Assembly (NCBI GenBank): GCA_963971575.1
Contig: OZ020618.1
Location: 33,210,731 to 33,274,730, forward strand
Length of the DNA: 64,000 nucleotides
Direction: 5' to 3'
Source of the DNA: Liopterus haemorrhoidalis
Lineage: Eukaryota; Arthropoda; Insecta; Coleoptera; Dytiscidae
How positions within the stretch are numbered: the first letter of the stretch is position 1; every line of letters begins with the position of its first letter. Under the pieces are notes generated by a model. It had not been told where the DNA came from. It worked only from the letters and a program-made list of their open reading frames with translations, and ran no database searches. Below, piece after piece: positions 41,980-53,488 of this stretch. The position numbers and the translations under genes are program-made.

Positions 41980-44900
41980 GTGCGAAGACCAGCTGGCAAA
42001 GAGGCTGTTCCGGACCAACGGCGCATGGAACGACGAGCAGCTTACGACGGACGTGGGGAACGTTCGAGCCAGCGACGCGGAGGGCAGCAGTCCGAGGCAA
42101 CGGCGAGGGCCAACCGGCACCCGGCGATGGACGGTTGGAGACGCTGCTACAACTGCCAAGAGGTGGGGACCCATGTGAACCGCGAGTGTCCGAGGCCTCG
42201 CACGCACCGGTGCCGCAAGTGTAGCTAGGAAGGGCATTGGGCCATGGATTGTCCTGGCCAACCTCGCGGACCACAGGTAAGCTTGGTGGATGCCGCGAAG
42301 AGCTACAAAAAGTGGATGAAGACCAGCGCCGGCGTGCCGCTGAGAGCCTTCATCGACACGGGTAGTGTCCACGACCTCATCACGGAGGAATGTGCACGGC
42401 GTTTGCAGTGTACGCTGTCTGCAAATGGGCAGCAGTTACATGGATTCGGTGGAGGGATGACTTGGACCTTAGGTAAGGTCGAGCTGTCCGTCATCATAGA
42501 CGGTGCCGGTGTCAAGATGCACCCGTTGGTGGTGACATGTGGATTGTCGGGAGCCGACATACTGATAGGGCAGCCAACGCTCTCGTCAGGCGAGGTGGTC
42601 CTACTTGTGCGGGACGGCACGGTGAGCCTATCGCGCGAGGAAAACTTCCTCCAAAAGCTGGCGTTGGAGGATGATGACCTGGACGAGCCATGGCAGCAGA
42701 AGTTGGAAGTACGGCTCGTCGAGGATGCCTGGCTTCTACCCAACGACGACCAGAGCCCAGCAGTCACGGTGGATGGACTGCCTGAAGGTGCGTTCCTGCT
42801 CGTCAAGGAACGGACGGTCCGGCGACACACCTCTGAACTTTTCGTAAAGGTGGCACTTTTGGGGCCAGGGAACATGAAGATGAGAATCTGGAATCAGAGT
42901 CTCAGGGGCGTTATCTGGCCCACCAAACACCCGCTGGCGCGCGGCTTTGTTATCTTTCCAGATAAAAACCCGGAACCGGTGAACTCGGTGAGTATCATTA
43001 ATAATAAATTAAGATTTGCAGATGTCAAGGTGGGTGATATCGCTGAAAGTGAAAGGAGCGAATTGGAAGCGCTCTTGTCACGGTTGCAAAATTGCTTCTC
43101 GAGTGGGGATGAAGATTTGGGGCTCACCCACTTGGGGGAAATGAGAATCCAGTTAACCACGCGTACACCGATATACCACCGCCCGTACAGGCTGTCACTC
43201 GCAGAGAGGGAAACGGTGAAACAAAAGTGCAGACGCTACTTAACAGCAGGGCCATACGAGAGTCTGAATCGGAGTACGCAAGCCCCATCGTACTTGTCCC
43301 AAAAGCAAACGGCGGCCGTCGGATGTGCGTTGACAATCGCGCACTAAATAAGGTAACAGTGAAAGATCGACATCCGATGGCACTGGTGGAGGATGAATTC
43401 ACCAAGTTAGCGGGTAAGTGTTATTATAGTACACTTGATTTAGCCCAAGGTTATCACCAAGTCCCTATGCATGTGGACTCTGTACATAAAACTGCATTTA
43501 TTACTCCGGATGGTCACTATGAGTGGTTAAGAGTCCCCTTTGGGCTCGCGAATGCCCCAGCTCTCTTCCAGAAGGTAGTACAGCGAATGCTGAAGGGTAT
43601 TCCCAGTGACCAGGTGCTGGCTTACATGGACGACCTGCTGATACCCTCCGAGAGCATAGCTGGCGGGCTCCGTCAGTTGGAGGAGGTGCTACAATCGGTG
43701 GCAAGAGCCGGATTGAAATTAAACTTAGCTAAATGCTCTTTCTTACAAAACAAGGTAACATATCTGGGCCACGACATAAGCGGCGGCGGTATCCGACCTG
43801 GAGAGCGCAAAATCACGGCGGTAAGCAACTTTCCTGTACCCAAAAATGTACATGGCGTAAGACAGTTCTTAGGCTTAACGAGTTATTTCAGGAAATTCAT
43901 ACCGAACTTTGCTGTTGTAGCTAAACCATTAACTGAACTGACCAAGAAGCAGACTACGTGGCAGTGGGGCGACAGCCAAGCCGAGACGTTCGCAAAGCTG
44001 AAGCAGCTGCTGGTGGAACGACCGGTGTTGGCACTGTACCATAGTCATGCAGAGACGGAGATACATGCAGACGCCTGTCCGAGCGGCTTGGGTGGAATCC
44101 TGTTGCAGAAACAAAACGACGGATCCTTGCGGCCGGTGCTCTACTTCAGCAGGGTAACCACACCAGCCGAACAGAAGTACCATAGCTTTGAGTTAGAGAC
44201 GTTGGCGCTCGTGGAAACGGTTAAACGTTTCCGGGTATATCTGGTGGGTATACATTTTAAGGCTATCACCGATTGTACTTCTGTGCGAGCTACCATGCTT
44301 AAACGAGACCTGGTGCCCCGCATCGCTCGTTGGTGGATGACTCTATAAGAGTACGACATGGAAGTAGAGTACAGGCCGGGAGCCAGGATGCAGCATGTTG
44401 ACGCGCTGAGCCGTAACCCCGTCTCAGTGAACCTGGTGCAGATCCACGATGATGATTGGTTTCTGACAGTTCAGCTGCAGGACGAGAAGGCGCACTCGAT
44501 TGTAGAGGCGCTGCAGGCAGGTACAGCTGACAAAGGTATTGTTAACGACTTTAAATTACAGGACGGGCGGTTGTACAGCAAGACGCTGCTGGGTGATCGA
44601 CTGTATGTCCCGGCGATGGCAAGATTCAGTCTACTACGAAAACATCATGATGATGTTGGTCACCCCGGCGTTGAGCGTTGCTTAAAATTAATAAAGGAAA
44701 CTTACTGGTTTCCCAAAATGGGGCGTTTCACAAAGAAATACGTCCAAGCGTGCATGAACTGTGCGTTCAGCAAAGGGAGTTATGGCAGAGCGGAGGGTCT
44801 GCTACACCCCATTGAGAAGAAGGCAATCCCCTTCGACACGGTGCACGTCGACCATCTGGGACCTTTTGCACGAAGTGTACGCGGGTACTCTTACGTACTC

Positions 44901-45785
44901 ATGGTGGTGGACGCGTTCACCAAATACACCCTCGCAAGAGCAACGCGCACTCTGAAGTCTACAGAGGTGATTACTATACTTAAAGAGATTTTCAGCGAGT
45001 TCGGATATCCGAAGCGTGTGATCTCCGACAGAGGGTTGGCGTTTACCAGTAAAGTATTTACTGAGTTCTTAGCCAAGCACGGCGTGCGGCACGTATGTAA
45101 TGCCATTGCGACCCCAAGGGTGAACGGACAAGTCGAAAGACAGAACCGTACTATAGTGGAAGCGATCGGCGCAATGACTGCAGATGAGTCCCGGTGGGAC
45201 GAGACACTGCCCGACATTGTGTGGGGTATGAATAACTGTGTAAACAAGAGTACGGGGTACTCGCCTGTTGAGATGATGTTTACACGAAAGAGTGGTGCCA
45301 TTGCGGAACTCTCTGACGGTGTCCAGAGCGCAAATGCCCCGGCGGAGGCTGAGTTCCATGAACCACGGCGAGAGGTTACACGGCGTCGCCGGCGAGCGGC
45401 TGAGAAGCTGAATAAAGTCAGCGAGACTATGAGAGCTTGTTTTAATAAAAGACGAAAAACGGCGACCTGCTACAAACCCGGTGACTTGGTCTTGTGGCGT
45501 AATGCAAGTACATGCCACGGTGACAAGGGCGTGAACAGAAAACTGTTGAATAAATTTAATGGCCCCTATAAAGTAACGGCGATACTGGGGAACGACCGAT
45601 ATAAAATATCCTCCGTCAAAGGCGTCAGGGGATATAAAAATTTCACCGTGACGGTAGCTGCTGATTCACTACGGCGATATCACAGCACCATGGCAGAGCA
45701 TGAGCTCAGTGCCGACCAGGATGATCAACACACAGGTATTCAGGAGACTGATCGACAGGACTTGATCGACCTCCTGGAGGGGTAA
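41980..45785 (+). pseudogene. gypsy copy 3: knuckle and Pol, three breaks
   Basis: Breaks: TAG at 42226-42228 in the second CCHC knuckle (shared with copy 2); loss of one A near 43223-43226 in RT (frame moves from the 42244-43347 segment to 43227-44348); CAA to TAA at 44346-44348 between RNase H and integrase. RT YMDD (near 43626), RNase H TPD-like start HADACPSG (T to A next to the Asp) and a full integrase 44358-45785 with all catalytic residues are present. One change in integrase, VNGQVERQ for ANGQVERQ, leaves the Glu intact. Confidence 0.9.
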
Positions 45786-45946
45786 GGTTAAGGTAAGAAT
45801 TAATGGGGACATTAATTGTTGCAGGACGGCCGAGTGTTAGGGAGTTTTTCAAAGAGGGCGCGCTGAGCAATGGCGTGGCGGCAGCACCATACAGGCGGTC
45901 GGTATTGTGTCCCGCGCTTGTATCGGCGTAGGAAGAAGAAAGGAAG

Positions 45947-47341
45947 CAGGGTTGCCAAGTTGGGCGATTAATCGCAAACTGGGCGATCTGATTTTGTATT
46001 TTGCGACCTATTTTTTGTCTTTGGCGCCTGCGACCTGTTTTGCGATCTGAAAAATAATTTTTGCGATTTTGGGCGTTTTTATTATCCGATTAGAATATAT
46101 TTTTGGTAGTGTCTGAGAATCAGCCTGTATAAGCTGTTCACTTTTGTCAAAACAAACTAGGAGGAAAATTTGATTTCAATAGTTTGCACGTTTGAAATTG
46201 TATGTCATGTTGGTATTAAAAAATTATAAAAAATGTCACTCTCTTAATAATGATCATAATCAATAAATTTTAAGTCGTTTTTACAGGGTAAGGGACATTT
46301 TTATTTGACATTTAAAGTCCGTAACACACTATAAAAGTAACCAAAATATTACTTATATTTATATCAAAGTAACTGCTGTTATATTTTTTATTATATTTTT
46401 AATACAAATATGTAACTAATTTGTCTGTGATTTCTGAACTATTTATATTTAAGTAAAATTAACTTTAGTGTTATTTTTTAAATACTAAAATATTATAATT
46501 TCTCTGTGAATTGTGTGTGTAAATCAGATTACTTACAATATATCAAATTAACTGTTGTATTATATTTTTAATACAAATATGTAACTAATTTTTCTGTGAT
46601 TTCTGAACTATTTATATTTAAGTAAAATTAACTTTAGTATTATTTTTTAAATACTAAAATATTATAGTTTCTCTGTGATTTGTGTGTGTAAATCAGATTA
46701 CTTATAATTATATCAAATTAACTGTTGTATTATATTTTTAATACAAATATATAACTAATTTTTCTGTGATTTCCGAACTATTTATATTTAAATCAAGTGA
46801 ACTTTAGTATTATATTACTTTTTGAATACATACTGTGTGACTTATCTTAAGTTTCACTATACTTTGTTCGGAATCAAGAAGTAGTCTGTTGGATGTTGAA
46901 TCGTTAATTTTATGTGGCATCCAATAGGGTAGCGACTTCAGTATTCCACTTGATTTTACTACTATAGGCTATTCCAAACCTTTAAGCGGAACTAAATGGA
47001 ATTAAGTTGTCACTAGCTAACTTTTTATATATTAAAGTGGACTTTTCCTATGCAAAATGATCAAACGATTAGTCGGTAAAAGTTAATAATTTTGTATAAA
47101 ATTATATTTATTTTTGTTTATGTCATTAAAAGAATACATTTTTAAGTATTGTACGACTCTTTGTTTTCTCTCAAATCAATTATATGTATATAAAAATTCG
47201 GTTGCAATATTTTTTTTTCGATTGTTCACTTAAATTTGGAAAAATCTGCGCTTTGGGCGATTTTTTGTATTAAGTGGGCGATTTGGGCGATATCTGTTGA
47301 GTAAAATGGCGCTTTTTTCTTTAAAAGACTTGGCAACCCTG
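45947..47341. mobile_element. hAT-type non-autonomous element, 1395 bp
   Basis: Ends CAGGGTTGCCAAGT and ACTTGGCAACCCTG, perfect 14-bp inverted repeats, flanked by an 8-bp duplication AAAGGAAG (45939-45946 and 47342-47349). CAGGG/CCCTG ends with 8-bp duplication are hAT hallmarks. Near both ends GGGCGAT motifs recur (TTGGGCGAT, GTGGGCGATTTGGGCGAT), subterminal repeats typical of hAT transposase binding. No transposase frame. The interior is AT-rich and contains a tandem repeat. Confidence 0.92.
46375..46830. repeat. ~170-bp tandem repeat inside hAT-type element
   Basis: AATACAAATATGTAACTAAT recurs at 46401, 46570 and 46740 (steps of 169 and 170 bp); about 2.7 copies. Confidence 0.85.
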
Positions 47342-47496
47342 AAAGGAAGTCACATGATGATTCTATTCTATCTACGGCGTTGGACTGAATCGCTCGGCGT
47401 GTACTCGCTTATATTTTGGTGTTTAGTATTATACATTTATGTTTGATAAATAAATGATATGTTAGATTGAACGTTTATTATTTTATCGTCCTAACA

Positions 47497-47761
47497 ATAT
47501 TTTTTCACGGATTCCTCAGTATCTCTTAGGACAGATGAGATATCGACTAGGTTTTTGCTTATAAAAGTTACCCGTGCCAATGTTTAGAAACAAACTACGA
47601 ATTTTATTTGTAATTAGTATGAACCTCTAACGGGGTGAATCTACACCTGAGGAGAGAGTCAGCAATGTGATCTATAAAGAACTATGATCTATTATAATAA
47701 TATAATTGCACGATGATGGCAAACCGTCAATAACCGTAGCGAAGCACGGGTACTCAGCTAG
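47497..47761 (+). mobile_element. Helitron-like 3' terminus, unit 4
   Basis: As in units 1 and 3, with an extra ATAAT near 47696; CTAG at 47758-47761. Confidence 0.6.
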
Positions 47762-50700
47762 TATTTTTATATTAGGTCACAAACATGAGTGTCCTTTTTT
47801 TTGCAAGAGATTTGAATATCCTTTTCTTTTGTTACAGGTGAAGGCAGTATCATTATGAACCAATTTTCAGAGAATAAACTACTAGTTTAACATTTTTTTT
47901 GTTATATATGTGTCATAATAGACTATTATATTTTTGCTTATGCAAAACCCGAAGTGATGGTTATTTGTGTTCTAATCTTTTAATTTTCATGGATAAAAGT
48001 TTTTTTTTACTAAAATATGTCTTTTATGTACTCATAAATTCATCAAAAACACCAAAAAAATCACAAAATACATTTATGTTATTTTAACAACTAATTAAAA
48101 ATTGGGTCACTTTTGACCCCACGATAGTAGTTATGATAGTGTAAATAAACGATAGTAGTACACGGTTAAGTATATATTTTTTCCCTGTATAATTTTTTTG
48201 TAGTAAATAATAATAAAAAATTATTTTTCAATAAGTTTATTTTCTTTTTTTTTTTGCTTTTCACTTTTTATTTTGATCAATTTGACATATAAATATAAAT
48301 CAACTGAAAAAATCTGAACACATTTTTTATGGGGGTGCGGGAGCTTATTTTCACATTCAACGAGTCAGTCTGAAGCCAACAGCCGTAGCCAGTAGTCGCA
48401 AACGCACACATGTTATATTATCATACTTTTGTACTATTAATTCTATCTTCAATAAATTTAATTAATAATAAAAACCGAATAATCAAACCCCACCATAGAA
48501 TCCCATAACTTATGGAGGCTCACCGGGGATCGTGTCGCGTGTTTGAGAAGGTTTTTTTTTTAAAAAGAGTGAAATAAAAGTTGTTAAAATCGCGAAGAAA
48601 CAAAACGAACATACTATCAAGTTTTACCGCCGATTGTAAACTTGTAAGTAATTGAAATTATACATATGAAACAAAACTTGGTGTCATTAGTGGAAAGTTG
48701 GGGTTTTGCGGGGCCCTTCAGAAGTCGAGCCCCAGGGCGCGCGCCCGGTTCGCCCGCCGTTAAATCCGCCTCTGAGAGTTGTAAGTAAACTGGAAGTTAT
48801 GTGAGAAACAGTGAGTAAAAAGTGGAGAGAAAGTAATAAAAGTGGCGAAAGAACAATTAAATTGGAAAATATGAAGTAAATGAACAAAAGAAATATAAAC
48901 AGAGGAGAAAACAGTAAAGTGTAAACGTTAAGCGCTAAAGTAAAACAATAATAAAGAAGTGAAGTGTACAAAGAATTAAAGAAAGCATAAGATAAATTAA
49001 AAACGCGACGTAAACGTTTGAATCGTGAACAGTTTCCCGCCTGCCTGCGACCTTGAACGGCAAATAGACAACAAGCGATAACAGCCGGTTTGGAATAACA
49101 ATTCGGTAGTTTTAGGGTTTTGTAGGTATGACCAAAAAACCCTTATACCGTCATTTTGTCGTCTGTCTGTCTGTCAGTTTGGTAAAAATTGTAGCCAAAC
49201 TGCTAAACCTAGAGAGTTGAAATTTGGCATGCTTATACAACCCTTTGACTCGCATATAGGAAAAATACTAAAACATCTAAAAAACATATCCCCCTAAAAA
49301 TATATTTGTGCTCATCGAAATTTTTTTTTTTTTTTTTAAATTCTGAGTGAAGCCCTGAATTCAAATGAAAGCCCTTAGTAAGTGGATTAACGGTCAAAAT
49401 TTTATTTTTGCAAAATAAATTATTTTGACGCGATTTTTGCCAAAATTGTGCAAAAAAATTTGTTTGTACCACACCCAGTAGTTTAAACTAAAAATCTGAA
49501 AAAGTTCTAAGTAATGTACTTTTGTGTGAACCGGAATAGTACAACAGGAATTTTTGATCAGATTATGTTGTCGGAAAATAACGCATTTTTTATGTTTTTA
49601 ACTAAAATATGTTGAATATTTAATTCGCTATGTAACACAGTAGATAAGTAGGCATTCGTAGCGTTGTGCGTTTAGTCCTTTATTTGTGATTTGCAAACTA
49701 GAGTTCGAATCCTGTCAATTTTAATTACCGACCGCCAACATATATAAGGGAGGTATTGTGATCATACCGATTTTGACATTTCGCGATTTCAATGGATCTC
49801 CACGAATTGAGATCCCTACATAACGTTTTGACTATTTTTAGCATAATGTCTGTCGGTCTGTCTGTTTGTCCGTCTGTCTGTCCATCTGTCTGTGTACACG
49901 TGTAGAGCAAATTCGGCTGAAAGGATTTTTATGAAACTTCATATTTAAACTTCTGCTATCAATGGCACGAGTTGATCAACTTTTGGTAAAAATCGGTTGA
50001 CTAAAAGTGGGAGTTTACTCGTGTCAATTTTAAGATTTTTCGAAAAAATTTATTGAACAAAAGTTGCTATAAAAGCAATAATTAATATATTTTATTTGAG
50101 ACGTTTTTCGATAAAACGAAAAATTACGAATAATTTCTGTAAAATTTTTCGAAATTTTTTCCAAGTCTCAATTTTTTCATACTTATATGTAACGTTTGCA
50201 TGGTCATGATAAATAATATCTCTGTTAGAAAATATTAGGCCAAGTTATTTCTACTCTACTGCTAGAATGTAATTTATATAAGTACTTTATGATAGCGGTC
50301 AGTCCTGTGGTGGCCACAGCTGATTTTTTTTCTGTTTTTTTTTTGCATTTTTATTTTGTTTAAATTATTTTGTCAAAATTCTAGTTATATTTTGGTAAAT
50401 GTTCAGGATATTTTTGCAAAGTTTGTAGGTTAACACGTAGAAATTTTGCTCCGTGTTAAGAGTGAAATTTTGATAGTTTTATGTTGAATTTATTTTGTGA
50501 AGTTCTCATAGATCTGTGCAATAATTTTTAGTGTTTGTTTTTCTCTTCTTATGTCAGAAGAAGGGAATTCCATTAGTGAAATATTACATTTTATTCGTTC
50601 AAATTTCTAATATACATTATTTTGAAATTTAACTGTGTTAAAAGTGGTCCAAACCTGTGCGAACATAATTATAGTTGCTTGACGCTCTTTACTGCCCCTG

Positions 50701-50789
50701 ATTAAGTGGCATATGCAATTTGCATTACTTAGGTGCTGTAAAAGTTGCCAAGATCAGTTCTTACAGGGGTTTATTTACAATTAGCACCG
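47762..50789. other. Unit 4 non-coding spacer and LINE leader
   Basis: Same elements as unit 3: LTR relic TTGGTGTCATTAGTGG near 48679, GC-rich patch near 48730, purine-rich region, CTGT runs near 49160 and 49855, tRNA-like segment 49626-49716, LINE leader. A small local rearrangement (GTGAAGCCCTGAATTC near 49348) is special to this unit. No gene. Confidence 0.55.
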
Positions 50790-51683
50790 ATGTCAAATAT
50801 ATGCTCCGATTGTGGTGGAAAGGTCAGCGCTAGGGCGCCAGGTGTCCTTTGTTCGGGCTCTTGTGGACATTATTACCACGGAAAGTGTGTTCGTCTGTCA
50901 GCTGAAACTCTAAAACTCCTTAACGGGATTAAAGGAGCGCCATGGATCTGTAACGATTGCCAGTCTGCAGACGCCAATAAATCAATAATTATTTATAACG
51001 AAGAACTTTCTGGAAATCTTAATCATCCAGCTATTGTCCAAGCCATCGAAAATATTAGGATTGATTTCAACAATAAATACGAAGAGCTAAAAGTATTAAT
51101 AATTGAAAAAAACACCATAATTGAAAATCTTACGACTGAAAATATAGCACTTAAAAAGGAAGTAGCGGATTTAGGCTCTAGACTAGATAATCTGGATCAG
51201 TACTCTAGAAGAAACAATCTGGAGATTCAAGGGGTCCCGGAAAAGAAGAACGAAAATCTGTTAGATGTCATTCAGCATATTGGAGCATTCATTGAATGTC
51301 CAGTGTCCCCCAATTATATTGATGCTATCCACAGAGTTCCATTTTTTAATAAAAACAAACAGGGTCCTAGAAATATTATAATAAAACTAAAATCTAGGTT
51401 ATTTAAGCAAAGAGTTTTAGCGTGCTCCAAAACAGTAATTAAAAAGAATAGAACATCTGGTAAACAATTAAGTATTAATGTTCCTACGATTTCATCTGGT
51501 CTGTATGTGAACGAGCATTTGACAAATAAAAACAAACTTTTACTAAATAAGGCGAAATTGTTTGGTAGGGAGAATAATATTGAGTATATTTGGGTTCAGG
51601 ATTGTAAGATTCTGGCGCGTAAAAATTCAAACTCGCGAATTTTTCAAATATATACCGAAGAGTGTTTAGCCAAATTAAATTAA
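50790..51683 (+). CDS. LINE ORF1, unit 4, intact
   Basis: 297 residues, same domains as unit 3. The frame is open 45 bp further upstream (to an ATG at 50745) because a stop is lost there (GTTGCC for GTGGCC), but the ATG at 50790 is the one conserved in all units. Several substitutions relative to unit 3 (for example M36L, Q51P, D69Y, D183Y); no zinc ligand is changed. Confidence 0.88.
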   Translation: MSNICSDCGGKVSARAPGVLCSGSCGHYYHGKCVRLSAETLKLLNGIKGAPWICNDCQSADANKSIIIYNEELSGNLNHPAIVQAIENIRIDFNNKYEELKVLIIEKNTIIENLTTENIALKKEVADLGSRLDNLDQYSRRNNLEIQGVPEKKNENLLDVIQHIGAFIECPVSPNYIDAIHRVPFFNKNKQGPRNIIIKLKSRLFKQRVLACSKTVIKKNRTSGKQLSINVPTISSGLYVNEHLTNKNKLLLNKAKLFGRENNIEYIWVQDCKILARKNSNSRIFQIYTEECLAKLN

Positions 51684-51757
51684 ATTAAAACCTCTTATTT
51701 TTCTCTCTATTAACTGTCTCGTTGCATTACCATTAGATTTCATAATATACTGATTAT

Positions 51758-52243
51758 ATGTTAGATGTGAACTCACTGAAAATATATTACCAAAATGTTC
51801 GTGGATTACGCACAAAAGTTACTAATTTTTTCCAAGCTTCTTCTGTACCTGATTACCACATTATTTGTCTTACTGAAACTTGGTTGAACGGTAATATTGG
51901 TAGTCATGAACTATTCAGTAATAATTTCCAAGTGTTTAGGCGGGATAGGGATAGGCATACTTCCCATAAGTCAGACGGCGGAGGCTCTCTTATTGCAATC
52001 AGCTCATTTTTACAAGTTGTTGAGCGGCCTGACTGGCAAACTAACGTTTTGGAAGAAGTATGGATATCCATTGCTCTGCCAAATGGTAAAAATAAAATTC
52101 ATATATGTTGTGTCTACATACCGGACTATATTGATATCTGTAAACTTAATGTATTCACTGAAAATGTAACCAAAATTATCAATGACAATCTCCAGGATTC
52201 TGTTATTATAGTAGGTGATTTTAATTTAGCTAATATTGTATGA
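51758..52243 (+). pseudogene. LINE ORF2 5' fragment: endonuclease, unit 4, with stop
   Basis: As in the other units but TGG became TGA at 52241-52243, right after GDFNLANIV. The sequence goes on to (TA)n at about 52310. Confidence 0.85.
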
Positions 52244-52309
52244 TCACGTGACGAATACTTTAACTTTCTCACGCCTTCATTACCCTCTGACAAAAAATCA
52301 TCACTTTTT

Positions 52310-52314
52310 ATACA

Positions 52315-52388
<74 letters not shown>

Positions 52389-52509
52389 AATTTAATAACC
52401 AGTCGGAAATGTTCTATTAAATACATTTAATTCAATGTTTGAATGTATACGAAATCAGAGGGCGGGGCTAATGATTTAATCAACCAATGGAAACCATAGG
52501 CGCAATTTT
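52310..52509. repeat. (TA)n and shortened AT-rich block, unit 4
   Basis: (TA)n to about 52383, joined directly to CACAAATTTAATAACCAGTC: about 200 bp of the AT-rich block present in units 2 and 3 are deleted from the (TA)n side. Confidence 0.85.
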
Positions 52510-53159
52510 CATATGGTAACCTGACCATATGGTTCGCAAACCAAATGGTTAACTGACATATGGTTAGCTGACCAAATTGTTACCTGACTATATGTTTAGC
52601 TGGCAAAATTGTTAACTGACCATATGGTTAGCTGACGAAATGGTTGCCTTACCATATGGTTAGCTGACCAAGTGGTTACCTAACCATATGGTTAGCTGAC
52701 CAAATGGTTATTTGACCATTTGGTTTGCTGACCAAATGGTTACCTGACCATATGGTTAGCTGGCCAAATCGTTAATTGACCATGTGGTTAACAGACCAAT
52801 TGGTTACCTGACCATGTCGTTGGCAGACCAAATGGATAACTGACCATATAGTTAGCTGACCAAATGCTTACCTGACCATATGTGCAGCTGGAAAAATTGT
52901 TAACTGACCAAATGGTTACCTGACCAAATGGTTAACTGACCAAGTGGTTAACTGACCAAGTGGTTAACTGACCAAATGGTTACTTGACCAAATGGTTAGC
53001 TGACCAAATGGTTAACTGATCAAATGGTTACCTGACCAAATGGTTAGCTGACCAAATGGTTAGCTGACCAAATGGTTAGCTGACCAAATAGTTAGCTGAC
53101 CAAATGGTTAGCTGACCAAATGGTTAACTGACCAAATGGTTAGCTGACCAAATGGTTAC
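52510..53159. repeat. 16-bp satellite array S5
   Basis: As S2; ends in AAATGGTTACATG and joins the longer Helitron-like segment, no gypsy. Confidence 0.95.
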
Positions 53160-53488
53160 ATGTCTCGATATAACGTAAGAACGCACTAGGAAAGGATTTT
53201 TCGACCCATATAAGGTGAAAAGGAGTCAAATATATTTTTTCACGGTTTCCTCAGTATCTCTTAGGACAGATGAGATATCGACTAGGTTTTTGCTTATAAA
53301 AGTTACCCGTGCCAATGTTTAGAAACAAACTACGAATTTTATTTGTAATTAGTATGAACCTCTAACGGGGTGAATCTACACCTGAGGAGAGAGTCAGGAA
53401 TGTGATCTATAAAGAACTATGAATTATTATAATTGCACGATGATGGCAAACCGTCAATAACCGTAGCGAAGCACGGGTACTCAGCTAG
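53160..53488 (+). mobile_element. Helitron-like 3' segment, unit 5 (longer form)
   Basis: As in unit 2 with the ~75-bp left extension; CTAG at 53485-53488. Confidence 0.6.

Larger units (their letters stand above)
45835..47496 (+). mobile_element. gypsy copy 3: 3' LTR interrupted by hAT-type element
   Basis: LTR from TGTTAGGG to CCTAACA; after removing the 1395-bp insertion and the 8-bp duplication it is 259 bp like the other two. Confidence 0.88.
47497..53159 (+). repeat. Macrosatellite unit 4 (no insertion)
   Basis: About 5.7 kb including satellite S5. Shorter than unit 2 because the block after (TA)n lost about 200 bp. Confidence 0.9.
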
